A stretch of 64,000 nucleotides of DNA, from positions 75,087 through 139,086 of the forward strand of contig JAPFBR010000007.1 in assembly GCA_035798135.1 (NCBI GenBank). The letters are read 5' to 3'. The number at the start of each line of letters is the position of its first letter. Within the stretch, counting starts at the first letter, position 1. Shown one piece after another: positions 7,985 through 16,762 of this stretch. Made by a program: the position numbers and the translations under genes. The notes beneath the pieces were generated by a model. That model did not search any database. It was not told the origin of the DNA and saw only the letters and a program-made list of their open reading frames with translations. This DNA is from Sediminicola sp035798135. Its GTDB lineage: Bacteria; Bacteroidota; Bacteroidia; Flavobacteriales; Flavobacteriaceae.

Positions 7985-8866
7985 TTATTTGCTAAGCACC
8001 TCTGCAAGTTGTTTGGTATCCACATATTGCTGGAAGCCGATCACTTTTCCATTTTTAAGGGTCCAGAGATGGGCGGCCTGTGCATCTACAAGGGCTCCAT
8101 TTTCCTTGACTTTTGCATTGTAGCGCAAAGTGGCCAAAACCTGATTATTGCTCATCTCGTGTAGTTGTATATCAGTGAGGTTAAAATACTCATGTTCTGC
8201 ACCAATGCGGGCAAAAACACCATTTAACACGGCATCTGGGCCTATATAGGGGTTGCCGTCCGCATAGGCATTGCCTTCTGCCTCGTTCCAGACAATTTCC
8301 GTATCCATATTGGCAAGTACAGTTGGAATATCCCCAACAGCAAAGGCTTTATAGAGGTTGTCCACAATGCCCATATTTTCTGGATTGGACAACAGGCCCA
8401 ATTGTGTCATAAACAACATATTGTCCATAAAATCCTCTTCCTGGGCAATTTTTCCGTTTTTCATTTTCACCAAGGTCACTCCATCAATGTCCACCTTTTT
8501 TCCGGTGGCGGGTATCCCAAAGAAGTCGCCCGTGTGCTCGCCTTTAAAATTCCATTTTTTTACTATTTTATCGTTTTGTCCAAAGACATCCAAAATGGTA
8601 AAGGAAACCTCTGAAAACCCGGTGAAAAAATTTTGGTAATAGGCTTTAAAACCTTCAATCCCAACAATATTCTCTGGACTTGTGACCAGGGTAATGTCCG
8701 TGGCGAAATTCTCCGAATTGATCAGGTCTATCTGGCGCTTGTTTACAATGTCATCCCAAACTTGGGTATACATTTTAAGATCCTTGTTAATGTTGCTTTT
8801 TTGGGCGAAGGAGGTCATCGTACATAAAAAAACAATGAAGAGTATAAAATAGTTTTTCATTTTCAT
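7985..8866 (-). CDS. Secreted double SnoaL-like (NTF2-fold) protein
   Basis: 293 residues with a signal peptide (IVFLCTMTSFAQ, cleavage near residue 21). Two SnoaL/NTF2-like domains follow. The first (about 30-155) is of the ester-cyclase type: TLVTSPENIVGIEGFKAYYQN, then GDFFGIPATGKKVDIDG. The second (about 165-290) has YKAFAVGDIPTVLANMDTEIVWNEAEG and HLWTLKNGKVIGFQQYVDT. The fold binds small hydrophobic molecules; no reaction can be assigned. The alternative start two codons downstream (MKNYF) is equally good. A dyad shared with the dioxygenase-like gene lies 95-126 bp upstream. Confidence 0.8.
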   Translation of the reverse strand: MKMKNYFILFIVFLCTMTSFAQKSNINKDLKMYTQVWDDIVNKRQIDLINSENFATDITLVTSPENIVGIEGFKAYYQNFFTGFSEVSFTILDVFGQNDKIVKKWNFKGEHTGDFFGIPATGKKVDIDGVTLVKMKNGKIAQEEDFMDNMLFMTQLGLLSNPENMGIVDNLYKAFAVGDIPTVLANMDTEIVWNEAEGNAYADGNPYIGPDAVLNGVFARIGAEHEYFNLTDIQLHEMSNNQVLATLRYNAKVKENGALVDAQAAHLWTLKNGKVIGFQQYVDTKQLAEVLSK

Positions 8867-8960
8867 TCATTTATATGTGCCTACTTGGATCGGTTTTCGG
8901 CTTTCCCGTTGCAATATAATAATGATTAATAGCTTTTGGTTTCAGGAGATAGCAAGGCAT

Positions 8961-8992
8961 ATGAATAAAGTGGATTGTAGCACTTTATCCAA
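8961..8992. promoter_or_regulatory. Dyad ATGAATAAAGT-N10-ACTTTATCCAA
   Basis: Same layout as the dyad at 3006-3037: right arm identical over 11 bp, left arm 9 of 11 identical, spacer again 10 bp. It lies upstream of the SnoaL-like gene. No other gene is seen in the 369-bp gap 8867-9235. Confidence 0.5.
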
Positions 8993-9235
8993 ACTTTTAA
9001 AATTAAAAGTAAAGGGGGATTTGAACTCCCTAATATAGAATATAATTGCTAAACATCAAAAACAAAGTGTATATAAATGGCTATATAGGAGTGGTTTATG
9101 GTTTTTTACCATATTTGGAAATCAAATCGGGATTACCTCTTGATTCTGCTGGCAGGTGATATGGAGCAAAGAAAGAAAATCTCTCGGTTCCCATAATTCA
9201 ACCCCTACTTTACCAAGTCATTTATTCCCAATTCT

Positions 9236-9607
9236 TTAAACATGTTGGTCAATTAAAATGGCATTTCCGTCTGGATCCATTATAACGATACTGGCTGGTC
9301 CGCTGGTTTTTTCATCTGCTTCTTGATTGAGTGATATAGCGTTTTTCTTTAAGGTTTTTTGAATTTCCCTTACATCATCGAAATTTTTAAGTTTTTTTGC
9401 GTTGGAATCCCAACCTGGATTAAACGTCAAAATATTATTCTCAAACATACCCTGAAAAAGACCAATCAGGGAATTTTCATTTTTCATAATGAGATAATTC
9501 TTTTGGATGTCCCCTGCAAAAACGGTAAACCCCAATTTCTCATAAAAATCTTTGGATACTTCGATGTCCTTAACATTAAGGCTAACTGAAAATGCTCCTA
9601 ATTTCAT
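9236..9607 (-). CDS. VOC (glyoxalase-fold) protein
   Basis: 123 residues starting MKLGAFSVSLNVKDIEVSKD. A start 12 codons upstream (9643) is possible, but the family's conserved N-terminus begins at this methionine. FYEKLGFTVFAG and the closing GPASIVIMDPDGNAILIDQHV are typical of VOC proteins; the terminal pattern DPDGN is the commonest in the family. Function unknown. It is a single gene between gaps of about 370 and 308 bp, unlike the VOC genes at 7 kb. Confidence 0.83.
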   Translation of the reverse strand: MKLGAFSVSLNVKDIEVSKDFYEKLGFTVFAGDIQKNYLIMKNENSLIGLFQGMFENNILTFNPGWDSNAKKLKNFDDVREIQKTLKKNAISLNQEADEKTSGPASIVIMDPDGNAILIDQHV

Positions 9608-9915
9608 ATTGTTGTTTTTGTTTGATTCGTATTTAAAACTCAATTGCTGTGTACTCTGATTACGAGCTTATCATGTCCAAAACATATCTCATGGACCTAT
9701 CATTACAATAGGTATGTGTAATGGTCTTGCTACTAAATTTAAGAAATTGAATAGAGTAGAGGTGTTCATTTCCATAGCGATTCTGAAAAAAGTTTGTCTC
9801 AACAATAGGAACTATGGTTCTTGAACATTTCAAATTGGGGCCTAGTAGAAATTTAAATGGAAGTCGAAGAGTTTGCTGTCACCAATGGTTTGAAGGTTAT
9901 TTTTCAATTTAAGGA

Positions 9916-10155
9916 TCATTCGTCCTCTGGTAGCGCATCAAATTCTCTTCTTTTAGAATCGAACCATTCTTTCATGGCATCAGGTGATGTCATGAGCTGT
10001 TTCACTTTTTTCATGGCGTTTAGATGGGCTTCATCCCCTTTTTGGAACATTTCCATACCATGCTTTTTACTCATTTCTTCTATTTCCTCAAAAGTGTTGG
10101 CCTTAAATTCTTTTTCACAAGCGCCTCCTAATTGATTACAGGTCATTGTTTTCAT
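9916..10155 (-). CDS. DUF1059-like small protein
   Basis: 79 residues. MTCNQLGGACEKEFKANTFEE with two cysteines (about residues 6 and 13) and the following acidic helix match the small DUF1059 family, in which the cysteines and a later His are thought to bind metal. It carries about 20 residues more at the C-terminus (SPDAMKEWFDSKRREF) than typical members. No signal peptide. The 308-bp gap upstream (9608-9915) holds only a small ACCTAT/ATAGGT stem at 9695-9713. Confidence 0.7.
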   Translation of the reverse strand: MKTMTCNQLGGACEKEFKANTFEEIEEMSKKHGMEMFQKGDEAHLNAMKKVKQLMTSPDAMKEWFDSKRREFDALPEDE

Positions 10156-10414
10156 GTGTCCTAGTTTAATCTTGTTTTTTAAATTATCATTAAATGAATT
10201 GGTAGGTAACTTTAACTTGTCCTATCTTCTCTTAGGTTAACGTGCATTAAATGCATTTTTAACCACTAGTAATATATTAAAGCTATCAAAATTTATTGGA
10301 AGTATTGGTAACTATATGAAAATTAAGTAGATGTGTGGCTTGATATTCAAGGATGGATTGGTTTTGACCTCATTTGTGTGCCCTAGGAGTTACTTTCAAT
10401 AGGAGCGTCTATTT

Positions 10415-11299
10415 TTAGGTAAGTGAAAAGATCTGGTACGTTCTAAACCATGAAGTTGTTTCACCTGGTTTAAGGGAAATACTGTAGTACAGTTCCGGAC
10501 TGATCACATGGGTCCATCCCCATAGGTTGATGCTGTTGGTAGTAAAACTTCCTGTTTCGCGAATCCCGATATTACTTTTCTTATTAAATAATTCCCATTG
10601 GGCGGTTACCGTATTGCCTCCTGATAGGTTACTGAAAAAGAACTGCTCTTGGGGTGTTCCTATAAATGAAAAGTCTTTTTCACCCAACACCACCTTTTGT
10701 TCAGGGTTCACTGTTTCCCCAAAATGGGCAGGCTGTAAGGAAAATGGAAATTTCAAGTGATAATCACTTCCAATTGGATCTTTATCCACCGTTAGAAAAT
10801 TATGACTGTATTCACTGGTCTCTATAGGTTTGGCTCCGGTATTCTTTAATTGGTAACGAATAGTAAAGCCACGTTCTAAAAGAGCGATTTCCTTTTTCAG
10901 GATGTACCCATAACCATTATTTACTTGGGACGTACAGGTGATTTCTATTTTATGGGGTTCTTCAAGAATGGTATAATCTGCTGGTTGAACCTCATACGCC
11001 TTTTGAAAGTCATAGGTTTCCGAATCCTTTCTTAATAATCCAACCCCAATCTTATGGAACCATTCGCCAATGGCGGTTTCCTCAAATCCCAATGGGGAAT
11101 CTATACCGAATTCATTATAAAAGCCCTTTCCACAATGTTCCCCTGCTTTTGTATTGGTACGTTCGACGCCTGTAACGACTATATTTTTAAAAGTAACAGT
11201 TGTGATTTTTCCTGTCCAATCGAAACGTGAACCTTGATATTGCTCAAGAGGAAGATCAATTTGGAGTTCTAGGAGTCCGTTGTTAAGTTTAAGGGGCAT
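10415..11299 (-). CDS. Aldose-epimerase-like (galactose mutarotase fold) protein
   Basis: 294 residues, no signal peptide. Strand pattern and motifs such as GSRFDWTGKITTVTFKN, GFYNEFGID, EYSHNFLTVDKDPIGSDYHL and TSWFRTYQIF fit the galactose-mutarotase superfamily. The catalytic His and Glu of true aldose 1-epimerases cannot be placed with certainty: SHNF may hold the His, but no clear Glu motif is seen. It may act on a sugar or be a structural homologue. No sugar genes flank it. Confidence 0.68.
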   Translation of the reverse strand: MPLKLNNGLLELQIDLPLEQYQGSRFDWTGKITTVTFKNIVVTGVERTNTKAGEHCGKGFYNEFGIDSPLGFEETAIGEWFHKIGVGLLRKDSETYDFQKAYEVQPADYTILEEPHKIEITCTSQVNNGYGYILKKEIALLERGFTIRYQLKNTGAKPIETSEYSHNFLTVDKDPIGSDYHLKFPFSLQPAHFGETVNPEQKVVLGEKDFSFIGTPQEQFFFSNLSGGNTVTAQWELFNKKSNIGIRETGSFTTNSINLWGWTHVISPELYYSISLKPGETTSWFRTYQIFSLT

Positions 11300-11446
11300 T
11301 GACAGCTTTTAAGTTGCTGCTAAAATAAGAGCATTTTTTGATGATAAGCAAGTATTACCAAAATTCCGAAGTGCAAAACAAAAAGGGATGTGTTGGGTTT
11401 ATTCGTGAAGAAGATTTCATGACAGCACTAAATGCGACATTGGAGA

Positions 11447-12661
11447 TCAATCGTGTTTGGGTACGGGCAGGCCAAAATAATCATTAGTAGTGGCGTCCAA
11501 GGTTTCGGATAATTTTAAGAAGTTTTCTGCTGTGGGTTTTAGGTCCACATACTTATCTATAATAGTGCGGTATTTGTAAATGATAAAAGTATTTGCCACC
11601 GTGGGATCCAGCTTGTTGAGGTTTATTTCACTGCTCTTGTCCGAAAAAGAAGGTACAAACGTAAGTGCCAAGTGTTCCAAGTTCAGTTCCTTGCCCACCT
11701 CTTCCAGTTCGGCCATTCTTTTCTCTTTGGTATACCCATTGTCATTGCCATATACAAAATAGGCTTTTAGGTATTTGCTTCGGTTACGGCTTTCCTGTTC
11801 CAAGTAGAACAACCACTTTTTAATTTCTTGCCAATTTGGATTGTTTCCTACGAAATAAACAATACCATGGTAACGCCCGTATTTACAAACGGGACAGGTT
11901 TTGGTGCCTTTATCGGGACCCCAGGCATGGAAAGGGGTAAAAGAGGGTTGGTCTTCCCCAATTTCCAATCCTGATTTCTTGCCCGAAGCAAGTTTTTTAG
12001 GATAATTGGGAATGTTCAATCCCAAGACAATATTGTGCTCGGCAATCTGTAGGTCATCGGAAATGAGGACCCTCAGTTTCCCACTACCACCCCTATTTTC
12101 TGGCGGATTCTTTTTCCAGGCAGGTAGCAGCAAGGCATCATCGTCAAAAACAAACTCGTCTATATAGTATTCATCCGCTATATTGGGTTCTTTGATGGAG
12201 GTATGGATATGGGCGGGCATCACATCCTTGGGGTATGGTGCAGGCCTAATCGTATAAATGGCATAATGCCCTTTCTCGTCGGTCTTTACCCAGCCTCTTA
12301 AATTCCCGTGCCTTCTCGCTCTGGCGTCCATTCCCTCAATAGGGGAGTAGTATCCATCGGCATCGGTTTGCCAGTAATAGATAATCACATTGGGGGCCGG
12401 TATTTTTCCGCCAAGTTTATAAACAGTACCCGTAATGAGCAATTTCTGGCCCTTTTCGGACCATCCTGCACTGGTGTCAATGGTAGCGATATTTTTGGGC
12501 ATCCCAACATACATCAATTCACAACCATCGCAGCCCCCGCCTACCAACTCCTGACTTTGGGATGGGATTGCAGAAGGGGTATTCTTTTGTGGCTGCCCAT
12601 TGCAACTGCACAGCGTTGTTAGGAACATAAGAAGGATACAAAAAGCTACCGATTTATTCAT
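11447..12661 (-). CDS. Intradiol dioxygenase-like lipoprotein fused to thioredoxin-like domain
   Basis: 404 residues. The leader ends at the cysteine near residue 20 (LCSCNGQ). A GGGCDGC motif follows, then an intradiol-dioxygenase-like domain (about 70-225): LLITGTVYKLGGKIPAPN, Tyr in DGYYSP, Tyr in RPAPYPKD, paired His in PAHIHTSIK. After a linker, residues 240-400 hold a second domain opening with FHAWGPDKGTKTCPVCKYGR, where CPVC resembles a thioredoxin-fold redox site, followed by EIKKWLFYLEQES and an Asp-Pro-Thr-rich helix. The first domain is a paralogue of the 210-residue protein at 2343-2975. The role is unknown; a redox function at the cell surface is an inference. Confidence 0.75.
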   Translation of the reverse strand: MNKSVAFCILLMFLTTLCSCNGQPQKNTPSAIPSQSQELVGGGCDGCELMYVGMPKNIATIDTSAGWSEKGQKLLITGTVYKLGGKIPAPNVIIYYWQTDADGYYSPIEGMDARARRHGNLRGWVKTDEKGHYAIYTIRPAPYPKDVMPAHIHTSIKEPNIADEYYIDEFVFDDDALLLPAWKKNPPENRGGSGKLRVLISDDLQIAEHNIVLGLNIPNYPKKLASGKKSGLEIGEDQPSFTPFHAWGPDKGTKTCPVCKYGRYHGIVYFVGNNPNWQEIKKWLFYLEQESRNRSKYLKAYFVYGNDNGYTKEKRMAELEEVGKELNLEHLALTFVPSFSDKSSEINLNKLDPTVANTFIIYKYRTIIDKYVDLKPTAENFLKLSETLDATTNDYFGLPVPKHD

Positions 12662-12731
12662 TGGTGGTTATTTAGGTTTAATTCCTGTTCTTTAATGGAA
12701 AAACATTCCAAATAACTTACAGTGTTGTATG

Positions 12732-13169
12732 TTATGCTTGTCCTTCGGCATATTGCTTAAAAGCCTTAAGGTATTTCATGGATTGTTTTTTAAAGGCCCA
12801 TGGCATCAAAAAGGCCACAATCTTCATCATGCCCTTAAATTCGAATTCCTGTTCCGAGATGTACTTGGTCCTGGTATCCGAGAGTTGCACAAACTTGTTT
12901 TTTACAATGTTGAACACCCCTTCTGCCTCATAGGTACCACTAAATTCTTGGGGCAGTTTGCGGACAGTGACGGTCTCGATCATCTCAATATCACGCTTGC
13001 CCATTTTATAGACCAACTTGGATCTGGCTCCTACCTGTCCAGGGGTGCCGCTCAGATGTTCAAAGCTCTGAAGACCTTCCATCCATTTTTTGAGATTGTC
13101 CGGATTGTCAAAAAGGTCAATGACCTTATCAATGGGTTTATCGATATCAATGGATACGGTGTATTTCAT
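12732..13169 (-). CDS. SRPBCC (polyketide cyclase-like) protein
   Basis: 145 residues. The frame extends upstream to 13280, but that part overlaps the membrane-protein gene and is not conserved-looking, so the ATG at 13169 (MKYTVSIDIDKPIDKVIDLF), 5 bp after the previous stop, is taken. The domain runs IDKPIDKVIDLFDNPDNLKKW to the C-terminal helix (KKQSMKYLKAFKQYAEGQA). It probably binds a hydrophobic ligand; no reaction is known. It is coupled to the four-helix membrane protein upstream, so both may act on the same compound. Confidence 0.82.
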   Translation of the reverse strand: MKYTVSIDIDKPIDKVIDLFDNPDNLKKWMEGLQSFEHLSGTPGQVGARSKLVYKMGKRDIEMIETVTVRKLPQEFSGTYEAEGVFNIVKNKFVQLSDTRTKYISEQEFEFKGMMKIVAFLMPWAFKKQSMKYLKAFKQYAEGQA

Positions 13170-13174
13170 GAGTT

Positions 13175-13612
13175 CTATAGGTTTGGTGTAATTCTTTTTC
13201 TTTGTAGGTCCAGTGCCAATTTTCCACCAAACCAGGCCATGGGTATATAAGCGGCCACAAGGTCCAAGACAATAAACCATGATGGGGCGGGCAATAGGAA
13301 ACTATTGATGATGCCACCCAGCATAAAGGCTGCACCAATACCAAAAGCATACCTCATTTTATAATTGGCGGCAATCAGTGCAGCCAATAACGCACCAGCA
13401 AATGTGCCCAATGCATGTGCCAGAAAGGGAAATACAAAATTTTTGGCCTCGAAAAGGTACATGGAAGCCCTTAGCCCCTCCATGGTCGTAACATCAGCAC
13501 CTTCGGGAGGTGGGATTACATCGCCCCCGGTCATGATGAGTCCCATGTTCACAACACTGCCAATGACCAGCCCTAAAAGGACTGCTAATACGTTTCTAAT
13601 GGCTTTTTTCAT
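13175..13612 (-). CDS. Four-helix membrane protein
   Basis: 145 residues with four hydrophobic segments (about 7-28, 58-80, 88-108, 112-135). The loop between helices 1 and 2 is long and has PPPEGADVTTMEGLR. No catalytic motif is recognised. Similar proteins of unknown function occur widely in Flavobacteriia. It is the upstream partner of the SRPBCC gene (5-bp gap) and lies 27 bp after the histidine kinase stop. Confidence 0.75.
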   Translation of the reverse strand: MKKAIRNVLAVLLGLVIGSVVNMGLIMTGGDVIPPPEGADVTTMEGLRASMYLFEAKNFVFPFLAHALGTFAGALLAALIAANYKMRYAFGIGAAFMLGGIINSFLLPAPSWFIVLDLVAAYIPMAWFGGKLALDLQRKRITPNL

Positions 13613-13639
13613 AAATATTTATTTTGGTTATATGTTTGG

Positions 13640-15271
13640 TTAAAAGGGCAGCACTACCGTAAAGGTGGTGCCTTTACCAGGAATACTGCTAAATTTTATG
13701 CTGCCCTTTAATAATTGTACGTATTGAAAAACGATATTGAGTCCTAGCCCTGTACCTGCAATATGTCCGGCATTACGGCCCCTAAAATACTTACTAAAAA
13801 TCTTTTTTTGGTCTTCAATGGGAATTCCGATGCCTTTATCCGCTACAGAGATGACCAAATCGCGTCCCTCTACTTTGGTTTTTATATCAATATCCGCTTC
13901 GGAATACTTAATCGCATTTGTGATCAGATTGAGGAAAACACCTCCAAATAAGTTCACATCTATAAGGGAGTCAGTTGAACCCTGATGGGTATAGTTGAGT
14001 TTTTGTCCTTTTTTGGCTATAGTACTTATCTCTGCTAGTAAGGCTTGTGTAAGCTTCTTAATGTCCGTTGATATTTTTTGCGCATCAATTTTGCCCCCTT
14101 CAATTTTTCCTATGGTAAGAAGGTCATCCAGGATTTGGACAAGATTTAATACGGCAGATCGTATCTTATCTACTTGTTGCTGTATATTTTCTAGTTTTCC
14201 AAGTTTGGTATTTTTTTCAATGAGCATGGCACTTAGGTTGATGATAGTCAAAGGGGTACGGAACTCATGGGAGGTGATGGAGACGAAATTGGATTTTAGA
14301 TCACTGATCTTCTTTTCCCGTTCCAAGGAATACATCAGTTCTGCGGTCCTCTCCTTAACCTTCTCCTCCAAAGAAAAATTCATGCTCATAAGATTGTTTT
14401 CCGCAACTTTTAAGGTAGTGATATCTTGAATTGTCCCTTTTAACAAGTAGCGCTCTCCAATATCCTTTATTACAGGTTGGCAGAGAAAAGTAACCGTTTT
14501 TTTTAATCCATTATGAAGAAGGAGCCTGAGTTCAGAATGAAAGGCTTTGTTATTTTCAGCTGCCTCGAAAATGATTTCATCAAATTCCTTCCAGTCTTCG
14601 GGGTGTATCAGTTTTTTAAGATCTGTATACGTTGGTGCCTCAAATTTAGAATCCAGAGCAAAAATGCGGTACATCTCATTTGACCATTGAAACCGTTTTG
14701 TTTGAGGGTCATAATCCCAACTCCCTACCTTGGATAAGCGTTGGGCTTCATTTAATTGCTTTTCTTTCTTCTTGACTTCTTTATTTACCCTTAAAAGTTT
14801 TTCAAAACTATTTTGTTGTTCTGTGATATTCTGTACCGTTCCTATCATACCGACCATGTTACCCTCTGCATCCAAATAACACTTTCCCCTGGAAATAACG
14901 GAAATGACAGCGTTGTTCTTCATTGTGATTCTGTTCTCCAAATAGTACGATGACTTATTGTTGATCGCTTCCTCCAAGCTCTTTTCATAATATACCTTGT
15001 CCTTGTCATGGACATGATGAAGTGCCAATTCATAGGATGGGACGGCCTCATTGGGATCTAGTCCCATCAAGCGAAACATGGTATCGGACCACTCTACGCT
15101 ATTGGTTGTAAGGTCCCAATTCCAACTTCCAATTTTGGAGAGCTCTTGTGTATCGTTCAACATATGTCGGTATTGGTCAATCTGAAGCTGGTGTGACTTC
15201 AATTTGGCTACCTGCGACTCTAGTTCCTGAATCTTATCCTCCAATGTTTCCTGTGGTATTTTTTGTTTCAT
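13640..15271 (-). CDS. PAS-PAS sensor histidine kinase (soluble)
   Basis: 543 residues without membrane segments. A short coiled coil (1-40) is followed by two PAS domains (about 41-155 and 175-290), each starting with GSW(N/D) and ending in the PAC motif (VQNITE, IQDITT). A coiled coil leads to the HisKA helix with the phospho-acceptor His near residue 336 (ITSHEFRTPLT), and the HATPase_c domain has the N box NLITNAIKYS, G1 box DKGIGIP and G2 box GTGLGL. It should sense a cytoplasmic signal and phosphorylate an unlinked response regulator, since none lies beside it. Confidence 0.92.
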   Translation of the reverse strand: MKQKIPQETLEDKIQELESQVAKLKSHQLQIDQYRHMLNDTQELSKIGSWNWDLTTNSVEWSDTMFRLMGLDPNEAVPSYELALHHVHDKDKVYYEKSLEEAINNKSSYYLENRITMKNNAVISVISRGKCYLDAEGNMVGMIGTVQNITEQQNSFEKLLRVNKEVKKKEKQLNEAQRLSKVGSWDYDPQTKRFQWSNEMYRIFALDSKFEAPTYTDLKKLIHPEDWKEFDEIIFEAAENNKAFHSELRLLLHNGLKKTVTFLCQPVIKDIGERYLLKGTIQDITTLKVAENNLMSMNFSLEEKVKERTAELMYSLEREKKISDLKSNFVSITSHEFRTPLTIINLSAMLIEKNTKLGKLENIQQQVDKIRSAVLNLVQILDDLLTIGKIEGGKIDAQKISTDIKKLTQALLAEISTIAKKGQKLNYTHQGSTDSLIDVNLFGGVFLNLITNAIKYSEADIDIKTKVEGRDLVISVADKGIGIPIEDQKKIFSKYFRGRNAGHIAGTGLGLNIVFQYVQLLKGSIKFSSIPGKGTTFTVVLPF

Positions 15272-15502
15272 AATAATATTGATCCAAAGAATTATAATCA
15301 GCTTTCGGATACCATCAACATCAATTCTTGATCCATGAATAAGGTTTGGAAGGCCATTTTATAGGGGAGGTTCTTAAAGATATAAAATATTGTCTAAATA
15401 TGAATAGCGGTTGACGTACTAACCTTGAAGAATTTTAAGAACGGAAGAAATATGTGATATCTGGAATATTCAGGTGTTATGGAGGTTTTTAAAAATAATT
15501 TG

Positions 15503-15892
15503 CTATGACAAGGTCCCGTAAAGAATAAAAAGGCCAAATAAAAGGGATAGGGGCGATATACATTGAATGAACATCGGGTTTAAAATAGCTGCGCATTTTA
15601 AGGCGTACTGATGGTGCATCCTTCTAGGGACAAAAAAGAGTATCAGGGAAGTGATCAACATAAACCATCCCAAAACATGAAAAACCAAGGTGTAATTTGA
15701 GTTATCGGCATATAGGACCAAAGCTGCTGCAGGGAGCATACGAACACTTATTTCCATATAATTGATAAATGGAGTGCTTCCAGCTTTCCTAAGAATGTTC
15801 CTGGCATTGCTGGGGAAGAAAAGCATTATAAACCCAACCCCAATCAGGAATACACCAAATAAAATAAGGATGATTTTAGCCAGTAGTACCAT
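15503..15892 (-). CDS. Small four-helix membrane protein
   Basis: 129 residues, nearly all hydrophobic, with about four helices (4-26, 45-62, 68-88, 105-127) and a conserved-looking FVPRRMHHQYALK loop. No family recognised. It stands alone: 231 bp separate it from the kinase downstream and 147 bp from the cold shock gene upstream. The 15272-15502 gap shows nothing supportable. Confidence 0.65.
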   Translation of the reverse strand: MVLLAKIILILFGVFLIGVGFIMLFFPSNARNILRKAGSTPFINYMEISVRMLPAAALVLYADNSNYTLVFHVLGWFMLITSLILFFVPRRMHHQYALKCAAILNPMFIQCISPLSLLFGLFILYGTLS

Positions 15893-15987
15893 AATTTATT
15901 GCAAAGTTTGATTCAATATAATTAAATTAGAACCAATACTATAGGTCTTTGCAAGTGATAATGGGAAACAAATTTCATTTTTGGGCA

Positions 15988-16022
15988 TAAAAAAAGCCTA
16001 TCGATAGATAGGCCTTATTTTT
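15988..16022. terminator. Bidirectional intrinsic terminator
   Basis: AAAAAAGCCTATC pairs with GATAGGCCTTATTTTTT; on the minus strand this follows the cold shock gene by 18 bp and gives a T-rich tail. Confidence 0.85.
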
Positions 16023-16039
16023 TAGATATTGAAACGTAA

Positions 16040-16234
16040 TTAGTCGATAACTTTAACGTTAACTGCGTTCAATCCTTTTTTCCCTTGTTCCAATTCAAAT
16101 TCAACTTCGTCACCCTCGCGGATTTCGTCGATTAAACCTGATACGTGTACGAAATGTTCTTTGTTATTTCCTTCTTCAGTGATAAAACCAAATCCTTTGG
16201 CATCGTTGAAAAATTTTACTGTTCCTGTGCTCAT
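16040..16234 (-). CDS. cspA: Cold shock protein
   Basis: 64 residues forming one OB-fold cold shock domain. It starts MSTGTVKFFNDAKGFGFITEE, with RNP1 KGFGFI; the RNP2 site is HFVHVS, where bacterial CspA proteins usually have a second aromatic pair. It binds single-stranded nucleic acid and acts as an RNA chaperone. The transcript carries its own promoter (16266-16273) and terminator, so the gene is monocistronic. The symbol denotes the family; which paralogue it is cannot be told. Confidence 0.95.
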   Translation of the reverse strand: MSTGTVKFFNDAKGFGFITEEGNNKEHFVHVSGLIDEIREGDEVEFELEQGKKGLNAVNVKVID

Positions 16235-16265
16235 TATATAAATTAATTAATTACTAAATTGGTTG

Positions 16266-16273
16266 CAAATATA
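16266..16273 (-). promoter_or_regulatory. -7 element TATATTTG of the cold shock gene
   Basis: On the minus strand TATATTTG matches the Bacteroidota sigma-A consensus TAnnTTTG. The -33 TTG is poor at 19 nt. Predicted leader about 25 nt. Confidence 0.6.
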
Positions 16274-16321
16274 ACTCCAAAAAAATGATTTTCACATTAC
16301 TTTGAGGTTATTATTTTAATT

Positions 16322-16762
16322 TTATGCGCTTTTTTTAGATTTTCTGTACAAATAGGAGTTAAAAATGTTCCTTTTGGCAAATCGTAGTTGCTTATCAGAA
16401 TTAATCATCTTCACATAAATATTTTTAGTTACCCCAAAATACTCATAAGTTGTACCGTCCAAAAAGGAAATTTCCATTAAAAGTCCTTTATGGGTGAAGT
16501 CAGAAATTCCAGCTTCATTTGTTGTTGACTTATATTCCTCTAAATTGGCAGTTTTGGTCTCAGGAGCAATGCTCACTAAGAAATGATAGCCATCTATGAT
16601 TTTTTGACTCTTTAATTGAGCCTCTTCAAACAAGGTATCTTCTTTCTGGAATTTATCGGGATGCCACTCCTTGACTAAATTTCTATAGGTTGATTTCAGT
16701 TGTTTCAGGTCTGTGTCCTTCTCAACATTGAATAACTTTTTGTATTCATTAATGCGCTTCAT
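16322..16762 (-). CDS. J-domain protein with KTSC domain
   Basis: 146 residues. Residues 1-65 form a J domain with the HPD motif (VKEWHPDKFQ near residues 32-37), which stimulates the ATPase of DnaK. Residues 80-140 match the KTSC domain: EISFLDGTTYEYFGVTKNIY and the ending FNSYLYRKSKKS. KTSC is named after a lysyl-tRNA-synthetase-associated domain with supposed RNA-binding ability. The N-terminus MKRINEYKKLFNVEKD is typical of flavobacterial members. A co-chaperone acting on RNA-bound clients is an inference. Confidence 0.83.
   Translation of the reverse strand: MKRINEYKKLFNVEKDTDLKQLKSTYRNLVKEWHPDKFQKEDTLFEEAQLKSQKIIDGYHFLVSIAPETKTANLEEYKSTTNEAGISDFTHKGLLMEISFLDGTTYEYFGVTKNIYVKMINSDKQLRFAKRNIFNSYLYRKSKKSA

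Noticed and set aside
9005..9035. tRNA-like 3' end (GGGGGATTTGAACTCCC)
   Set aside because: No acceptor, D or anticodon arm could be found around it.
13170..13280. Upstream start for the SRPBCC gene
   Set aside because: It overlaps the membrane-protein gene in another frame and lacks family features; the ATG at 13169 fits the domain start.
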